Positions 7,952 to 19,764 of a stretch of 53,253 bases of DNA are shown here, piece by piece. The notes beneath the pieces are model-generated. The model ran no database searches, was not told the origin of the DNA, and saw nothing but the letters and a program-made list of their open reading frames with translations. The DNA comes from Anaerolineae bacterium (GTDB lineage Bacteria; Chloroflexota; Anaerolineae; Anaerolineales; Villigracilaceae), in NCBI GenBank assembly GCA_018648655.1, contig JABGQV010000048.1:1-53253 (forward strand), given 5' to 3'. The stretch's first letter is position 1. Every line of letters starts with the position of its first letter. The position numbers were made by a program, and so were the translations under genes.

Positions 7952-10900
7952 CTATTTTTCTGCTACTGGTACGGTAAAGTGGAAGGTGCTGCCCTCACGG
8001 AATTTGCTCTCAAACCAGGTGCGTCCGCCTTGCATTTCGATAAGACTTTTAGTGATATTGAGGCCTAGTCCAGTACCTGGAGCTTCGCGAGCTTTTTGGT
8101 CTTCTGAGCGGAAGAATTTTGTAAATACTTTCTCTTGGTCATCTTCTGTCATGCCAATGCCATTATCTTTAACCCAGATATGGATAACATTTGGTGCTCC
8201 TTCTGAATCCCATATATTATCGGCCTCTTCTGCGCCAATAATAATATGTCCTCCTTCTTGAGTATATTTATAGGAATTACTCACAAAGTTGACTAATACT
8301 TGCTCAACACGCGTGCTGTCTGCCCAAATATTGGGAAGATCTTCTGGTACTTCAAGTGAAATAGTTTGTTTCTTCTCGGAGATTTGTTTATCTGTAGAGC
8401 GGACTGCGTTGTCGATAATTTCTGAGATATTAGAGGGAGCAAAGTCTATGCGCAGGAGACCAACTTCGATTTTTGAATTATCGTTTAAGTCTGAAACGAG
8501 GGTAGACATACGGATGACGTTGGAGCGAATGGTTTGGAGGAAGTTTCCTTGATTTTCGTTTACTTCGCCTACTGCACCTGCAGCAAGAAGTTCTGTATAT
8601 CCCTTGATTGATGTCATTGGATTTTTAAGTTCATGAGCTACAAAGGAAACGAAGTCGCTTTTAGCGATATTTGCGGCTTCAACTTCTGCGTATAATTGGG
8701 CGTTAGCGATAGAGATGGCTGCATGATCGCTGAGGCGACTTAAGAAGTCGAGATCAACTTCAATTTTTTCGACACTTTCCAAAAGGATTAGTCCAACGAT
8801 ATTTGCTTCTCGGCGGAGGGGAACAACAATTTGAGTTCGTGTGCCAGATAATAAACCGCCTTGTTGCGCAGGGTTAAGTTGGAGTGTTTCAGGTTGACCA
8901 CTCTCAGTGGCTTTAATCATGGTCGGGAGTTCAAGAGGCAAGGTTTTATCTTTATAATAATCAAGTTGATTGCCGTAACCTTCTTGCGCCATAATATAGA
9001 TGCCGTTTTCATCAAGGTTGCCAATTAGCCCCGCTTCTGTTTGAGAGCGACGCATTGCCCATTCTAAGGTAGTGCGCATAGCACGATCGGTTTCGAGACT
9101 AGCGTTGAGCTCTCTATCAATACGCTGCATGATGGATAACTCTTCGACACGAGCGCTAAGTTCTTGATCTGTAAGGGTATATAGGCGAGCGTTTTCTACA
9201 GCGACTGCGGCTTGTCCAGCAAAGGCGGTTAGCAAGTTCTCATCACCATCAACAAAGGGAAGGCCATCTTTTTTGTTGATGACTTCAACAACACCGATGA
9301 CATTTCCTTTAACTTGGAGTGGCACAGCAAGTAAAGCCTGAGTCACAAATCCGGTCTTTTCATCGGTACTTTTTGCAGTACTTTTTAGCCAATCTTTTGT
9401 ATCTTGTGTATTATTCTCTACAACAGGAGCGCGTGTTTCAACAGCTTTTCCAACAATGCCTTTTCCTGGGGGAATACGCTTCCCAATCAAATCTCCTGCA
9501 GCAGGTCCTACAGTGACAGTGAAAACCAATTCCTCGGTGTTTTCATCAACCATAAAGAGTGTTCCTGCTTCACAGTCAAGAATCTGAACGGCGCTTTCGA
9601 GAATATTTTGAAGAAGTGGTTCATGTTCCAATGTTGACGTAAGTTGTTGTGTGATTTCATTTAGCGTAGAGAGTTGTTTGGCACGTCTTTCGGTTTCTTG
9701 AAGCAAGCGAGCTTTAACAATGGCGCCTGCTGTTTGATCGGCAATTGCTCGAAGTAAATTTAGTTGTTTTTGAGTATAGGTTGTATTTGGATCACGGTTT
9801 CCAACACTGAGGGCGCCAATTGTTTCTGAGCCAGCATTAAGTGGAACACCTGCCCAAGCAAAAACTTTTTGTAGTGAGGGGACAACATTAAGGCGTTGAC
9901 ATTCTTGTCTGTAGTCTTGTGCAAGAAGGGCACGGCTATTGCGAGCAACCCATTGACCAATACCCTGATTATAAGGGAGAGGGAGATTCTCTTTTTCTTC
10001 AAGACGTTGTCTGCCCTCAATACAAAAAGCATAGTAGAAATACCCACCGGTTGGATTGAGCAGAGTGATATGAAAATCAGCAGCAGGGATAATTTGAGTT
10101 GTTTGAGCAAAAATTAATTCAAGTACATCGTTAAAGGAGAGTGTGATACTAACGCCCTGTGAGATGCGAGTAAGAGCGTTCATTTCTTCAACTTGTTTTT
10201 CCATATTGACAACAACCTGAGCTCGTTCTATAGCGATTCCAGCTTGGTTGCTTAAATTAGTAAGAAAATCAAGTTCTTGAGGAGTATATGGGTCTCCTGA
10301 AGGTCGCAAGCCTAAGGCAATCCATCCCATTAGCCTATCTATGCTTTTGAAGGGTACAAAAAGATGGGCACTAAGTAAAGCAAGGCGAGTACTTTCTACC
10401 TCAAATTCAGATGGGGGATTTATGGGATTGTAATAAAAGGGTTGGTCTTCAATTTTTAACGTTTCAACCAATACGCTTGTTTCGGTAAAGCGGATATCAC
10501 TACTTATTTTGCCCTTGTAATTCATTGCTGTAAATTGATTGCTTGCAGAATCATGAATATAGATATGCAAAATGCTTGGCATAAGGCTTTCGCCAATTGC
10601 TTCTTGGAGCGATACTGCAATCCCTGAGAGATCTTTAGCGTTGGTTATTTTCTGACTAAAAACTTGTAACTGTTCTTGGAAAGCGTGCTGCCCTCTAAAA
10701 AGAATTCCATCAATTAACTTTTGAAGCCTATTTCGTAGAGGATGTATGAAAAGAGCTATAGCGGTAACTAATGCACCAATTGCCCACGGGTTATTTGCGG
10801 GGATTTGTGCCCCAGTGGCCAATCCAATTCCCCATAGAATAAGCCCATAGCCCAGACTTGCTATAGTTGTTAAGCTAAGCACTAGTAAGCTGCGGCTAAA

Positions 10901-11944
10901 AACATAATCTACTTTAAATAGACGATAACGCAAAATCGCATAACCTATAATTATAGGGAAACCAATTGTTGTGCCGAAGAGATAGGGGCTGAAATTCATG
11001 GAGCGGAAGAAAGAAATAAACAACCACGTCCCAACAGGAGCAAAAGAAAATAATATCCCCCACCACGTCATTTTGATTTGTTGTTTGGCTATAGGTGATT
11101 TATCGGTATTGCTACGAAATAGAAGAAGGCCAACAAAAAAGAGAACTGAAAGCCCCGTAAACCCGTAGATTAGTTGCCATTTTTGAATATAAGCTGAAGC
11201 ATTTTCTAAATCATAAGTACTTAAGATAGAAAAGAAACCTAATAGAAGAGCAATAACATATCCTACTTTGCGAATAAAAGGTTTGTTTTTCGTAAGATTG
11301 AACTCTCGCGGAAAAATTAAAGATAAATCTAGTAGAGAACCTCCAACAATAGCAACAGAGAAGAACCATATTATAGTAAGGAAATGAGTAGTATAAAGAT
11401 CAAAAAGAGCTACGGCACTTAGAGAGAAGGATGTTGCAAAGAAAATAAAAGCACGTCCTGAACTCTCTGAAAGGCGTAATTTTGACATCCATAAACCGAG
11501 CACCAAATAGACGAGTCCGATAGCATAAGGAAAATAAAAATATTTAAATTTATCTGTTGCTGGGAAAGCCATTAAACTAAGGCTTTTAGTGGTTTCTCCT
11601 CCCTCTTTTTGCAAATAAGTGATTTCAATTTTGTCACCAACTTTGTAGGCAGAGAGAACTTTTTGTACATCATCGGAGCTGGAGACTTTTTCTCCTTCAA
11701 TTTCAATAAGTTGGTCCTCAAGAATTACCTCTGTATCAAAAAGCGCCCAGTCGCTTTCCCCTACACCATTAAAGACCATCGAGTGTTCAACAAAGGCGCC
11801 AATAAAAGGCGTTTTCCACCATCGAAACGCGAGAATAGGGGTAATAATAAAAATTATAATAGCCACAGCCTGATAAGCTAAAATAGTGGCTTCCATGATT
11901 TTATCGCGCGTTTTTTTCTTTTCAATAGGTTGAGTAATGCTCAT
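7952..11944 (-). CDS. Large membrane sensor histidine kinase with PDZ-like and multiple GAF domains
   Basis: This 1330-residue kinase starts with one membrane helix (about 17-40), then a PDZ-like extracytoplasmic segment (about 45-125, with LEDQLIEIEGEKV and VGDKIEITY). About eight more membrane helices follow (130-360). Then come four GAF-like domains (roughly 410-575, 590-745, 765-930 and 950-1085), the dimerisation and phospho-acceptor segment FVAHELKNP (H1104), and an HATPase_c domain with SNSYKYTQEGG, DNGIGMTEDD and GTGLGLNITK. All catalytic motifs are intact. No receiver domain is attached and no response regulator is adjacent; the nearest is at 26388. The FIST gene follows at 8 bp. A good AAGGTGA ribosome site precedes the ATG at 11944. 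It probably reads membrane or redox state plus cytoplasmic ligands. Confidence 0.92.
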   Translation of the reverse strand: MSITQPIEKKKTRDKIMEATILAYQAVAIIIFIITPILAFRWWKTPFIGAFVEHSMVFNGVGESDWALFDTEVILEDQLIEIEGEKVSSSDDVQKVLSAYKVGDKIEITYLQKEGGETTKSLSLMAFPATDKFKYFYFPYAIGLVYLVLGLWMSKLRLSESSGRAFIFFATSFSLSAVALFDLYTTHFLTIIWFFSVAIVGGSLLDLSLIFPREFNLTKNKPFIRKVGYVIALLLGFFSILSTYDLENASAYIQKWQLIYGFTGLSVLFFVGLLLFRSNTDKSPIAKQQIKMTWWGILFSFAPVGTWLFISFFRSMNFSPYLFGTTIGFPIIIGYAILRYRLFKVDYVFSRSLLVLSLTTIASLGYGLILWGIGLATGAQIPANNPWAIGALVTAIALFIHPLRNRLQKLIDGILFRGQHAFQEQLQVFSQKITNAKDLSGIAVSLQEAIGESLMPSILHIYIHDSASNQFTAMNYKGKISSDIRFTETSVLVETLKIEDQPFYYNPINPPSEFEVESTRLALLSAHLFVPFKSIDRLMGWIALGLRPSGDPYTPQELDFLTNLSNQAGIAIERAQVVVNMEKQVEEMNALTRISQGVSITLSFNDVLELIFAQTTQIIPAADFHITLLNPTGGYFYYAFCIEGRQRLEEKENLPLPYNQGIGQWVARNSRALLAQDYRQECQRLNVVPSLQKVFAWAGVPLNAGSETIGALSVGNRDPNTTYTQKQLNLLRAIADQTAGAIVKARLLQETERRAKQLSTLNEITQQLTSTLEHEPLLQNILESAVQILDCEAGTLFMVDENTEELVFTVTVGPAAGDLIGKRIPPGKGIVGKAVETRAPVVENNTQDTKDWLKSTAKSTDEKTGFVTQALLAVPLQVKGNVIGVVEVINKKDGLPFVDGDENLLTAFAGQAAVAVENARLYTLTDQELSARVEELSIMQRIDRELNASLETDRAMRTTLEWAMRRSQTEAGLIGNLDENGIYIMAQEGYGNQLDYYKDKTLPLELPTMIKATESGQPETLQLNPAQQGGLLSGTRTQIVVPLRREANIVGLILLESVEKIEVDLDFLSRLSDHAAISIANAQLYAEVEAANIAKSDFVSFVAHELKNPMTSIKGYTELLAAGAVGEVNENQGNFLQTIRSNVIRMSTLVSDLNDNSKIEVGLLRIDFAPSNISEIIDNAVRSTDKQISEKKQTISLEVPEDLPNIWADSTRVEQVLVNFVSNSYKYTQEGGHIIIGAEEADNIWDSEGAPNVIHIWVKDNGIGMTEDDQEKVFTKFFRSEDQKAREAPGTGLGLNITKSLIEMQGGRTWFESKFREGSTFHFTVPVAEK

Positions 11945-12227
11945 AATTCACCTTATTGCTTTGGGGGAGATTTAATTTTTATTTCTGTAAGATAACTAGT
12001 ACCGATTTTACTCTAAAATTTCTCAAAAGAAGATAGTTATTTCATAACAAAATCGGTCTGCAATGAGACCGATTTTGTTAAAATTTATATTTGGAATGAA
12101 AAACCGTGCTCTACACGTTTTGAATTGGTGTGCCTTCGGTTAGCATCTTTTTGCTGTGGCGCCTCTTCTGCTTATGCAGCAAGTCTGCTTGGGTGCAGTC
12201 GCCCAGCCCAAAACACCTATGTTGCGC
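11945..12227. other. Intergenic region: terminator plus unexplained GC-rich block
   Basis: The left half contains the kinase leader and the gyrB terminator at 12046-12079. The right half (about 12100-12227) is noticeably richer in GC than its surroundings and full of short self-complementary words (for instance GGTGT with ACACC, and CTGC with GCAG). It holds no open frame longer than about 15 codons. I cannot assign it to a known RNA family. Confidence 0.4.
12046..12079 (-). terminator. Intrinsic terminator downstream of gyrB
   Basis: AACAAAATCGGTCT (12046-12059) and AGACCGATTTTGTT (12066-12079) form a perfect 14-bp stem with a 6-nt loop. Read on the minus strand the descending arm ends in TTTTGTT, typical for a terminator of the gyrB transcript. 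The kinase gene reads away from it. Confidence 0.75.
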
Positions 12228-15159
<2,932 letters not shown>

Positions 15160-15190
15160 AACCCATCAATTTTACCATACTGGCTTGCTC

Positions 15191-15219
15191 TTGGCATCTT
15201 TCTGGGAGGCAGGTACAAT
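15191..15219 (+). promoter_or_regulatory. Sigma-70-type promoter
   Basis: TTGGCA (15191-15196) and TACAAT (15214-15219) are separated by exactly 17 bp. The predicted start of transcription is near 15226, giving a leader of about 27 nt before the ATG at 15253. Confidence 0.7.
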
Positions 15220-15252
15220 GGAGAAATATCAAATTATTTTAACGGAAATTCC

Positions 15253-16068
15253 ATGAAAAAAAATCATTATCCTCCAGATTCTAATCGTATTAGTGTCTTA
15301 GTAGCAACTGTCTTATTGGCTTTTGCGCTAGCGCGTTTGCTATCTACCTCTGCGTATGTGATTGCTTTCGAGATTTTAGGAAGAGTTATTCGCCTTGAGT
15401 TTGATTTGCGTATAATGGTTATTCTTTTAGCATCTGGCCTGACTGCTACGGGAATGGACTGGCTTTTGCGCAGTCATCCTCTAGTAGAAAAAAAACGTAG
15501 GATTGAGCATTGGTTTGTTCCAATGCTGACGGCATTGGTTTTGGGCGTCTTGCTCGAGTTGCTACCTCTTGGCACACTGTGGTGGTGGGTTGGTTTTGCG
15601 GTGAGTGGAATTTTGCTTGTGCTTGTCTTTTGGGCAGAGTATGTGGTCGTTAGTGCAGGAGATACTAGCTATCCGGTAGCGACGGTTCTTCTTACGGTTA
15701 TTTCTTTTGCGCTCTATTTGATTTTAGTGCTTGCTTTACGCTATGCAAATCTTCGTCTTTTTCTAATGGCCCCAGCATTTTTTACTGTGAGTTTTTTCGT
15801 TAGTTTGAGAACCTTGCATTTGCGTTTTGGGCAGCGATGGGAAGGAGCTTGGTCTGTTGGGATTGCATTAGTTGTCGTTCAAGTAGCGGCGGGATTGCAC
15901 TATTTGCCTATCTCTCCTATTCGTTATGGAGTTTTGTTATTAGGCCCTCTGTACGCCTTGGTTGCTTTAGCCGCTAGCTTGTTGGAAGGGTTTCATATTC
16001 GTAGGGCAATGGTTGAGCCAATAGTAATGCTGATTTTGATTTGGAGTGCGGGAATTTGGCTTGGGTAG
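15253..16068 (+). CDS. Multi-pass membrane protein of unknown function
   Basis: This 271-residue protein consists of seven or eight hydrophobic helices with very short loops. The first begins about 12 residues after a basic N-terminus and the last (VEPIVMLILIWSAGIWLG) runs to the C-terminus. No enzymatic motif is visible. A good promoter lies upstream, but the ribosome site is weak (ACGGAAA). It precedes plsY by about 120 bp on the same strand, so joint transcription is possible. Divergent from the gyrB operon. I do not recognise the family. Confidence 0.6.
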   Translation: MKKNHYPPDSNRISVLVATVLLAFALARLLSTSAYVIAFEILGRVIRLEFDLRIMVILLASGLTATGMDWLLRSHPLVEKKRRIEHWFVPMLTALVLGVLLELLPLGTLWWWVGFAVSGILLVLVFWAEYVVVSAGDTSYPVATVLLTVISFALYLILVLALRYANLRLFLMAPAFFTVSFFVSLRTLHLRFGQRWEGAWSVGIALVVVQVAAGLHYLPISPIRYGVLLLGPLYALVALAASLLEGFHIRRAMVEPIVMLILIWSAGIWLG

Positions 16069-16187
16069 CGAAAAGAGCATCTGCAATATGAGTAAGTTCG
16101 AGATACTCTCGGAGCGATTCTTCACTCAGAGAGTAACCGCTTAGAAGTATCAGTGTTACCATTGTCAGACTAAACTTGGAGGTAAAA

Positions 16188-16862
16188 ATGCAGATTTTTC
16201 AAAGCATTCTTATAATTATAATTGGTTACTTGATTGGCTCTGTTCCCATTGGCTTATTGATCGTCAAAATGCGGACAGGAAAAGACGTTCGGCAGGTTGA
16301 AAGTGGGCGTACGGGAGGTACAAACGTAATGCGCGCGGCCGGATTTTGGTCTGGCTTTGTTACTGGAATTCTAGATATTGTGAAGGCTGCCTGTACTGTT
16401 TGGCTGGCACGTGCATTTGGTGCAGGTGTGTGGGCAGAGGTGCTTGTCCCGATTGCTGCGATTATCGGGCATAATTACTCAGTCTTTTTGGTTAGCAAAA
16501 AAGACGGAAAAACTCATTTTGGAGGCGGAGCTGGTGGGGCGGCTAGCGTTGGGGGTGCGTTAGGTTTATGGGCACCCTCTATACTTCTTGTTTTCCCGAT
16601 TGGCCTTTTTATTTTCTTTGCAGTTGGCTATGCCTCTGTGGCAACAATGAGTGTTGCTCTGATTGCGACTGTGATTTTTATTGTGCGTGCTTGGATGGGG
16701 TTATCTCCGTGGCAATATATTTTATACGGGGTGCTGGCAGAAGCTTTGCTTATTTGGGCATTGCGTCCTAATATCAAGCGTTTATTAGCTGGTGAAGAAA
16801 GATTACACGGCTGGCGTTCTAAAGAAAAAACTTGGGGAGTAGGTGAAGAAAAAAAGGAATAG
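16188..16862 (+). CDS. plsY: Acyl-phosphate:glycerol-3-phosphate acyltransferase PlsY
   Basis: PlsY is an inner-membrane enzyme that moves the acyl group from acyl-phosphate to glycerol-3-phosphate, the first step of phospholipid synthesis. The 224-residue protein has the three cytoplasmic motifs: SVPIGLLI with RQVESGRTGGTNVMRAAG, IIGHNYSVFL, and HFGGGAGGAAS. It also has the expected membrane helices. I chose the ATG at 16188 because TTGGAGGT directly before it is a strong ribosome site; a TTG four codons upstream is part of that site. The C-terminus has a charged extension (WRSKEKTWGVGEEKKE) slightly longer than usual. A terminator follows at 16902. Confidence 0.92.
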   Translation: MQIFQSILIIIIGYLIGSVPIGLLIVKMRTGKDVRQVESGRTGGTNVMRAAGFWSGFVTGILDIVKAACTVWLARAFGAGVWAEVLVPIAAIIGHNYSVFLVSKKDGKTHFGGGAGGAASVGGALGLWAPSILLVFPIGLFIFFAVGYASVATMSVALIATVIFIVRAWMGLSPWQYILYGVLAEALLIWALRPNIKRLLAGEERLHGWRSKEKTWGVGEEKKE

Positions 16863-16901
16863 TGTTTTTTTTGAGCAATGAAAAAGCACTACCTTATATA
16901 G

Positions 16902-16947
16902 AAAAAGCACCTCCTGCTTTGATGTTCTCTGGCAGGGGTGCTTTTTT
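16902..16947 (+). terminator. Intrinsic terminator after plsY
   Basis: AAAAAGCACCTCCTGC pairs with GCAGGGGTGCTTTTT with one bulged base, followed by TTTTTT. It may also serve the converging MBL gene, since the A-rich left arm becomes a T-run on the other strand. Confidence 0.85.
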
Positions 16948-16984
16948 GTTTAAAGGGCAGATTCTTCTTTTTAAAGGCTTTTGA

Positions 16985-17827
16985 TTATTCTGTCTTTGCT
17001 TTTTCTAGTGCTAAATTATAAACATATTCTAAGTTTTGTTGATGTAGTTCTGCGGAAAGCCCCCCAAGAATAATTCGACTTTTTCCACATTTTTCTACAT
17101 CTTGTTTGGCCAAATACTCCATGGGAGCTTTTCGGCGCATTGCGGTTTTGGCAGCTTTTTCTAGAATATTGAGATAATTGAGATTATCATCAATAGTAGG
17201 AGCAACCTCACCTCGAAGAATAACTTCTCCATGTCCCTGAACGATATTTTCTAAAGTCATTCCATGGAATTTCTCATAGGTGGCACGCATTTGGCCAATA
17301 TCACCATCGAGAAGATAGGGGATAGGCATTAAAACATCACCAGCAAAAAGAACACGATCTTCAACGACCAAAATGGCAATGCCGTCTTCGCTATGACCAG
17401 GAGCAGCCATAATTTTTAAGTGTTTTTTGCCAATCGTCAATGTCAGCTCGCCATCGTCAAGGGTTATATGTGGCAAGACAATTCTAACGTTTTTCAGGCC
17501 AGGATTATATTTTTTAGCTTCTTTTAGCGCTGGGATACCACGTTCTATTAATAAATCTCGGCAACGAGCATGTGCAATAATCGTCGCATCTGGAAAAAAA
17601 TAATTTCCCCAAGCGTGGTCAGCGTGATAGTGCGTATTAATAATATAGCGAATTTTTGTTTGGAGATGTCGCTCAACATAATCACGAATTTCCATAGCTT
17701 CTTCAGGCAAAGCTAGGGTGTCAATTAAAACAGACCATTTGGGTCCAACAATAACACCTGCTGTAACCTGTGCATAAACATTACTTTGGAACCAATAAAC
17801 ATTATCAGAAACACGTTCTCGATGCAT
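16985..17827 (-). CDS. MBL-fold metallo-hydrolase
   Basis: This 280-residue protein has the zinc-binding motif THYHADHAWGN after the 'VLIDTLA' strand, then AAPGHSEDGIA and LFAGDVLMPIPY, with IVQGHGEVI providing the last histidine. This is the glyoxalase II/B3-like branch of the metallo-beta-lactamase superfamily, with two likely metal sites. No signal peptide is present, so it is cytoplasmic. It differs clearly from the MBL protein at 4012. A 100-residue helical C-terminal extension follows the core. It is divergent from the regulator at 17958. Substrate not predictable. Confidence 0.8.
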   Translation of the reverse strand: MHRERVSDNVYWFQSNVYAQVTAGVIVGPKWSVLIDTLALPEEAMEIRDYVERHLQTKIRYIINTHYHADHAWGNYFFPDATIIAHARCRDLLIERGIPALKEAKKYNPGLKNVRIVLPHITLDDGELTLTIGKKHLKIMAAPGHSEDGIAILVVEDRVLFAGDVLMPIPYLLDGDIGQMRATYEKFHGMTLENIVQGHGEVILRGEVAPTIDDNLNYLNILEKAAKTAMRRKAPMEYLAKQDVEKCGKSRIILGGLSAELHQQNLEYVYNLALEKAKTE

Positions 17828-17918
17828 TAAATAACCTCACAAATTAGTTTTCCTAATTGATAGCATAAAGAGTACCTAAAAGTCAAGGTGAGTTTCTCTA
17901 TTCCCCCTACCGACATGC

Positions 17919-17947
17919 TTGATTCTACACCTCTCGCATGATAAAAT
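17919..17947 (+). promoter_or_regulatory. Promoter giving an almost leaderless transcript
   Basis: TTGATT (17919-17924), a 17-bp spacer, and TGATAAAAT with the -10 box TAAAAT at 17942-17947. Transcription should begin near 17954, only about 4 nt before the ATG at 17958. No Shine-Dalgarno sequence is present. Confidence 0.6.
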
Positions 17948-17957
17948 TTTATTTACA

Positions 17958-19697
17958 ATGTCATTCTCTCTGCTTGTCGTCACCCCACAGCCTAGTTTTG
18001 GAGAGCATATTCGCCAAAGTCTAGAAGAAAGCAATTCAGCAACGGTTGATATTGTGGATGGTATTGTTGCAGCTCTATATGCAGCAGAAGCACAGAAATT
18101 TACACATGCTTTTTTAGATATGGATATAAAAAGCGGCTCGGTTCTTGACCTTGGGCTTGCTTTGCGAAAATTAGACCCAGATTTGCGCCTTGTCATTGTC
18201 TCCCCGCGCCAAAGCATCCCGCGCTTTGACGCCCTCCGCCCTTGGAGTTTGCTAAATAAACCCTTCTATATCCCCGACCTTCTTCGTGTTTTAGATCAAA
18301 ACACAAAATCATCTTTATCCCTTTCGCCTGTGCAAAATAAAAAAGAGCCCAAAATGGAATTTAAAACTGGAAGTAACACAAAAACATTTGCTTGGTTAAA
18401 AGATGTTAGCAAAGCCGCTCAACATCTTACTCGTCTAACCTTAGAATCATCAGCTCAAGCCACGCTAATTATCCGCGACGGTGAATTGTGGGCTTATGCT
18501 GGCCAGCTTTTAGAAGAAGCTTCAGCTGAATTGGTGAAAATAGTTGCCCGAGACAAAAAAGCGGGAGACCTTCTTAAATTCCTTCGCCTCAATGCTACTC
18601 AAGCGGAGCATATGCTGTATGCTACAAAGTTGGCAGAAGAAACAGCACTTGTAATGGTTTTTGATGCTGAAACACCCTTTAGCGCAATTCGACAACAAGC
18701 TGCTCATCTTTCAGAATCTCTAGCAATGTCGTTAAAGGCATCCCCTTCAATACCATCTATTGAAGAAGTAGCTCGAGAAGAAAGCTCAGCCGAAAAAGAA
18801 GATAAAGACCTCATTGATCTTTTCGAGTTCGGTGATGATGAGAATGATAATTACCCACCTATTTCGGATATCTTAGAAAATATCCCCAATCCTAACCCTA
18901 TGAGCGCGGCATCTGAAATTAAAACATCTGCACCGGTTAGTACCCCTAGTCCAAATGTCCCACAAAGCTCGGTATTTGACGAACCAATGCCCAACCCCTT
19001 TGCAAGTTTAGAAGCGCGTTCTCGAAATGTTGTAGCCTCAGTGCGTGAAGAATCGCCAGCTATTAGAGAAGATGATTATTTTCAAGCGCATCAAGAAGCA
19101 CAAAACGACCTTGCTGAAACGCGTGTCCAAGAAGCGCGCCCTCAAGAAAGCCCTGAGACTGATTTAAATCTAACTCGTGTATCAAAACCTCTGCGTCCCG
19201 AAACGCCAGTGCGTAAACCAAAACCGGATGAATTAGTAGAAACGCGCCCACGCTCTATAACAGAAGTTGCGGGGCGAGTAATTCTTGAGAACTCCTCCTC
19301 TGGCATGTATGATTTGACCTATGCTTGTTTACTTGTGCCGCGCTTTGGAACACACTATCTCACAGGTGATCTTTCTGAAGAAATCTCTAAATGGATGCCT
19401 GATATTTGTATTGCATTTGGGTGGCGCTTAGAATTCCTTTCTATACGTCCTGATTATTTACAATGGGTTGTTAATGTTCCGCCGACCACATCACCAGGCT
19501 ATTTGATGCGCATTATGCGAAAACAAACATCAGAGAAAATTTTTAGAGATTTCCCCCGCCAAAAAGATAAAAATCCCTCTGGTGATTTTTGGGCCCCGGG
19601 TTATCTTATTATGGGCGGGAGCCAACCGCACCCTTCTAAGCTGGTTAAAGACTATATAAATCGCACTCGTTTGCGCCAAGGCACGGGAAAATATTAA
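17958..19697 (+). CDS. Pseudo-receiver / roadblock-like / degenerate Y1 transposase fusion protein
   Basis: The 579-residue protein has three recognisable parts. Residues 1-115 resemble a response-regulator receiver: FLDMD gives D54 at the phosphorylation position and NKPF gives K101. The usual acidic pair after the first strand is replaced (VVTPQP), so magnesium binding is doubtful. Residues about 125-245 resemble a roadblock/LC7 domain (ATLIIRDGELWAYAG, TALVMVFD). A long Pro/Glu-rich linker follows. The last 130 residues align with IS200/IS605 TnpA: YDLTYACLLVPRF, GWRLEFLSIRPDYLQWVV, FWAPGYLIMGG and VKDYINRTR. The HUH histidines are replaced by Y500-L501-Q502, while Y566 sits at the nucleophile position. 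I infer a domesticated DNA-binding regulator. I start at ATG 17958; the upstream TTG at 17919 overlaps the -35 box. Confidence 0.75.
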   Translation: MSFSLLVVTPQPSFGEHIRQSLEESNSATVDIVDGIVAALYAAEAQKFTHAFLDMDIKSGSVLDLGLALRKLDPDLRLVIVSPRQSIPRFDALRPWSLLNKPFYIPDLLRVLDQNTKSSLSLSPVQNKKEPKMEFKTGSNTKTFAWLKDVSKAAQHLTRLTLESSAQATLIIRDGELWAYAGQLLEEASAELVKIVARDKKAGDLLKFLRLNATQAEHMLYATKLAEETALVMVFDAETPFSAIRQQAAHLSESLAMSLKASPSIPSIEEVAREESSAEKEDKDLIDLFEFGDDENDNYPPISDILENIPNPNPMSAASEIKTSAPVSTPSPNVPQSSVFDEPMPNPFASLEARSRNVVASVREESPAIREDDYFQAHQEAQNDLAETRVQEARPQESPETDLNLTRVSKPLRPETPVRKPKPDELVETRPRSITEVAGRVILENSSSGMYDLTYACLLVPRFGTHYLTGDLSEEISKWMPDICIAFGWRLEFLSIRPDYLQWVVNVPPTTSPGYLMRIMRKQTSEKIFRDFPRQKDKNPSGDFWAPGYLIMGGSQPHPSKLVKDYINRTRLRQGTGKY

Positions 19698-19764
19698 GCT
19701 GCTAGACTTTCCCTTTTTACCATATTTTTAACCCTTAGCTCAACTTTTAAAATCTAAATACCCA

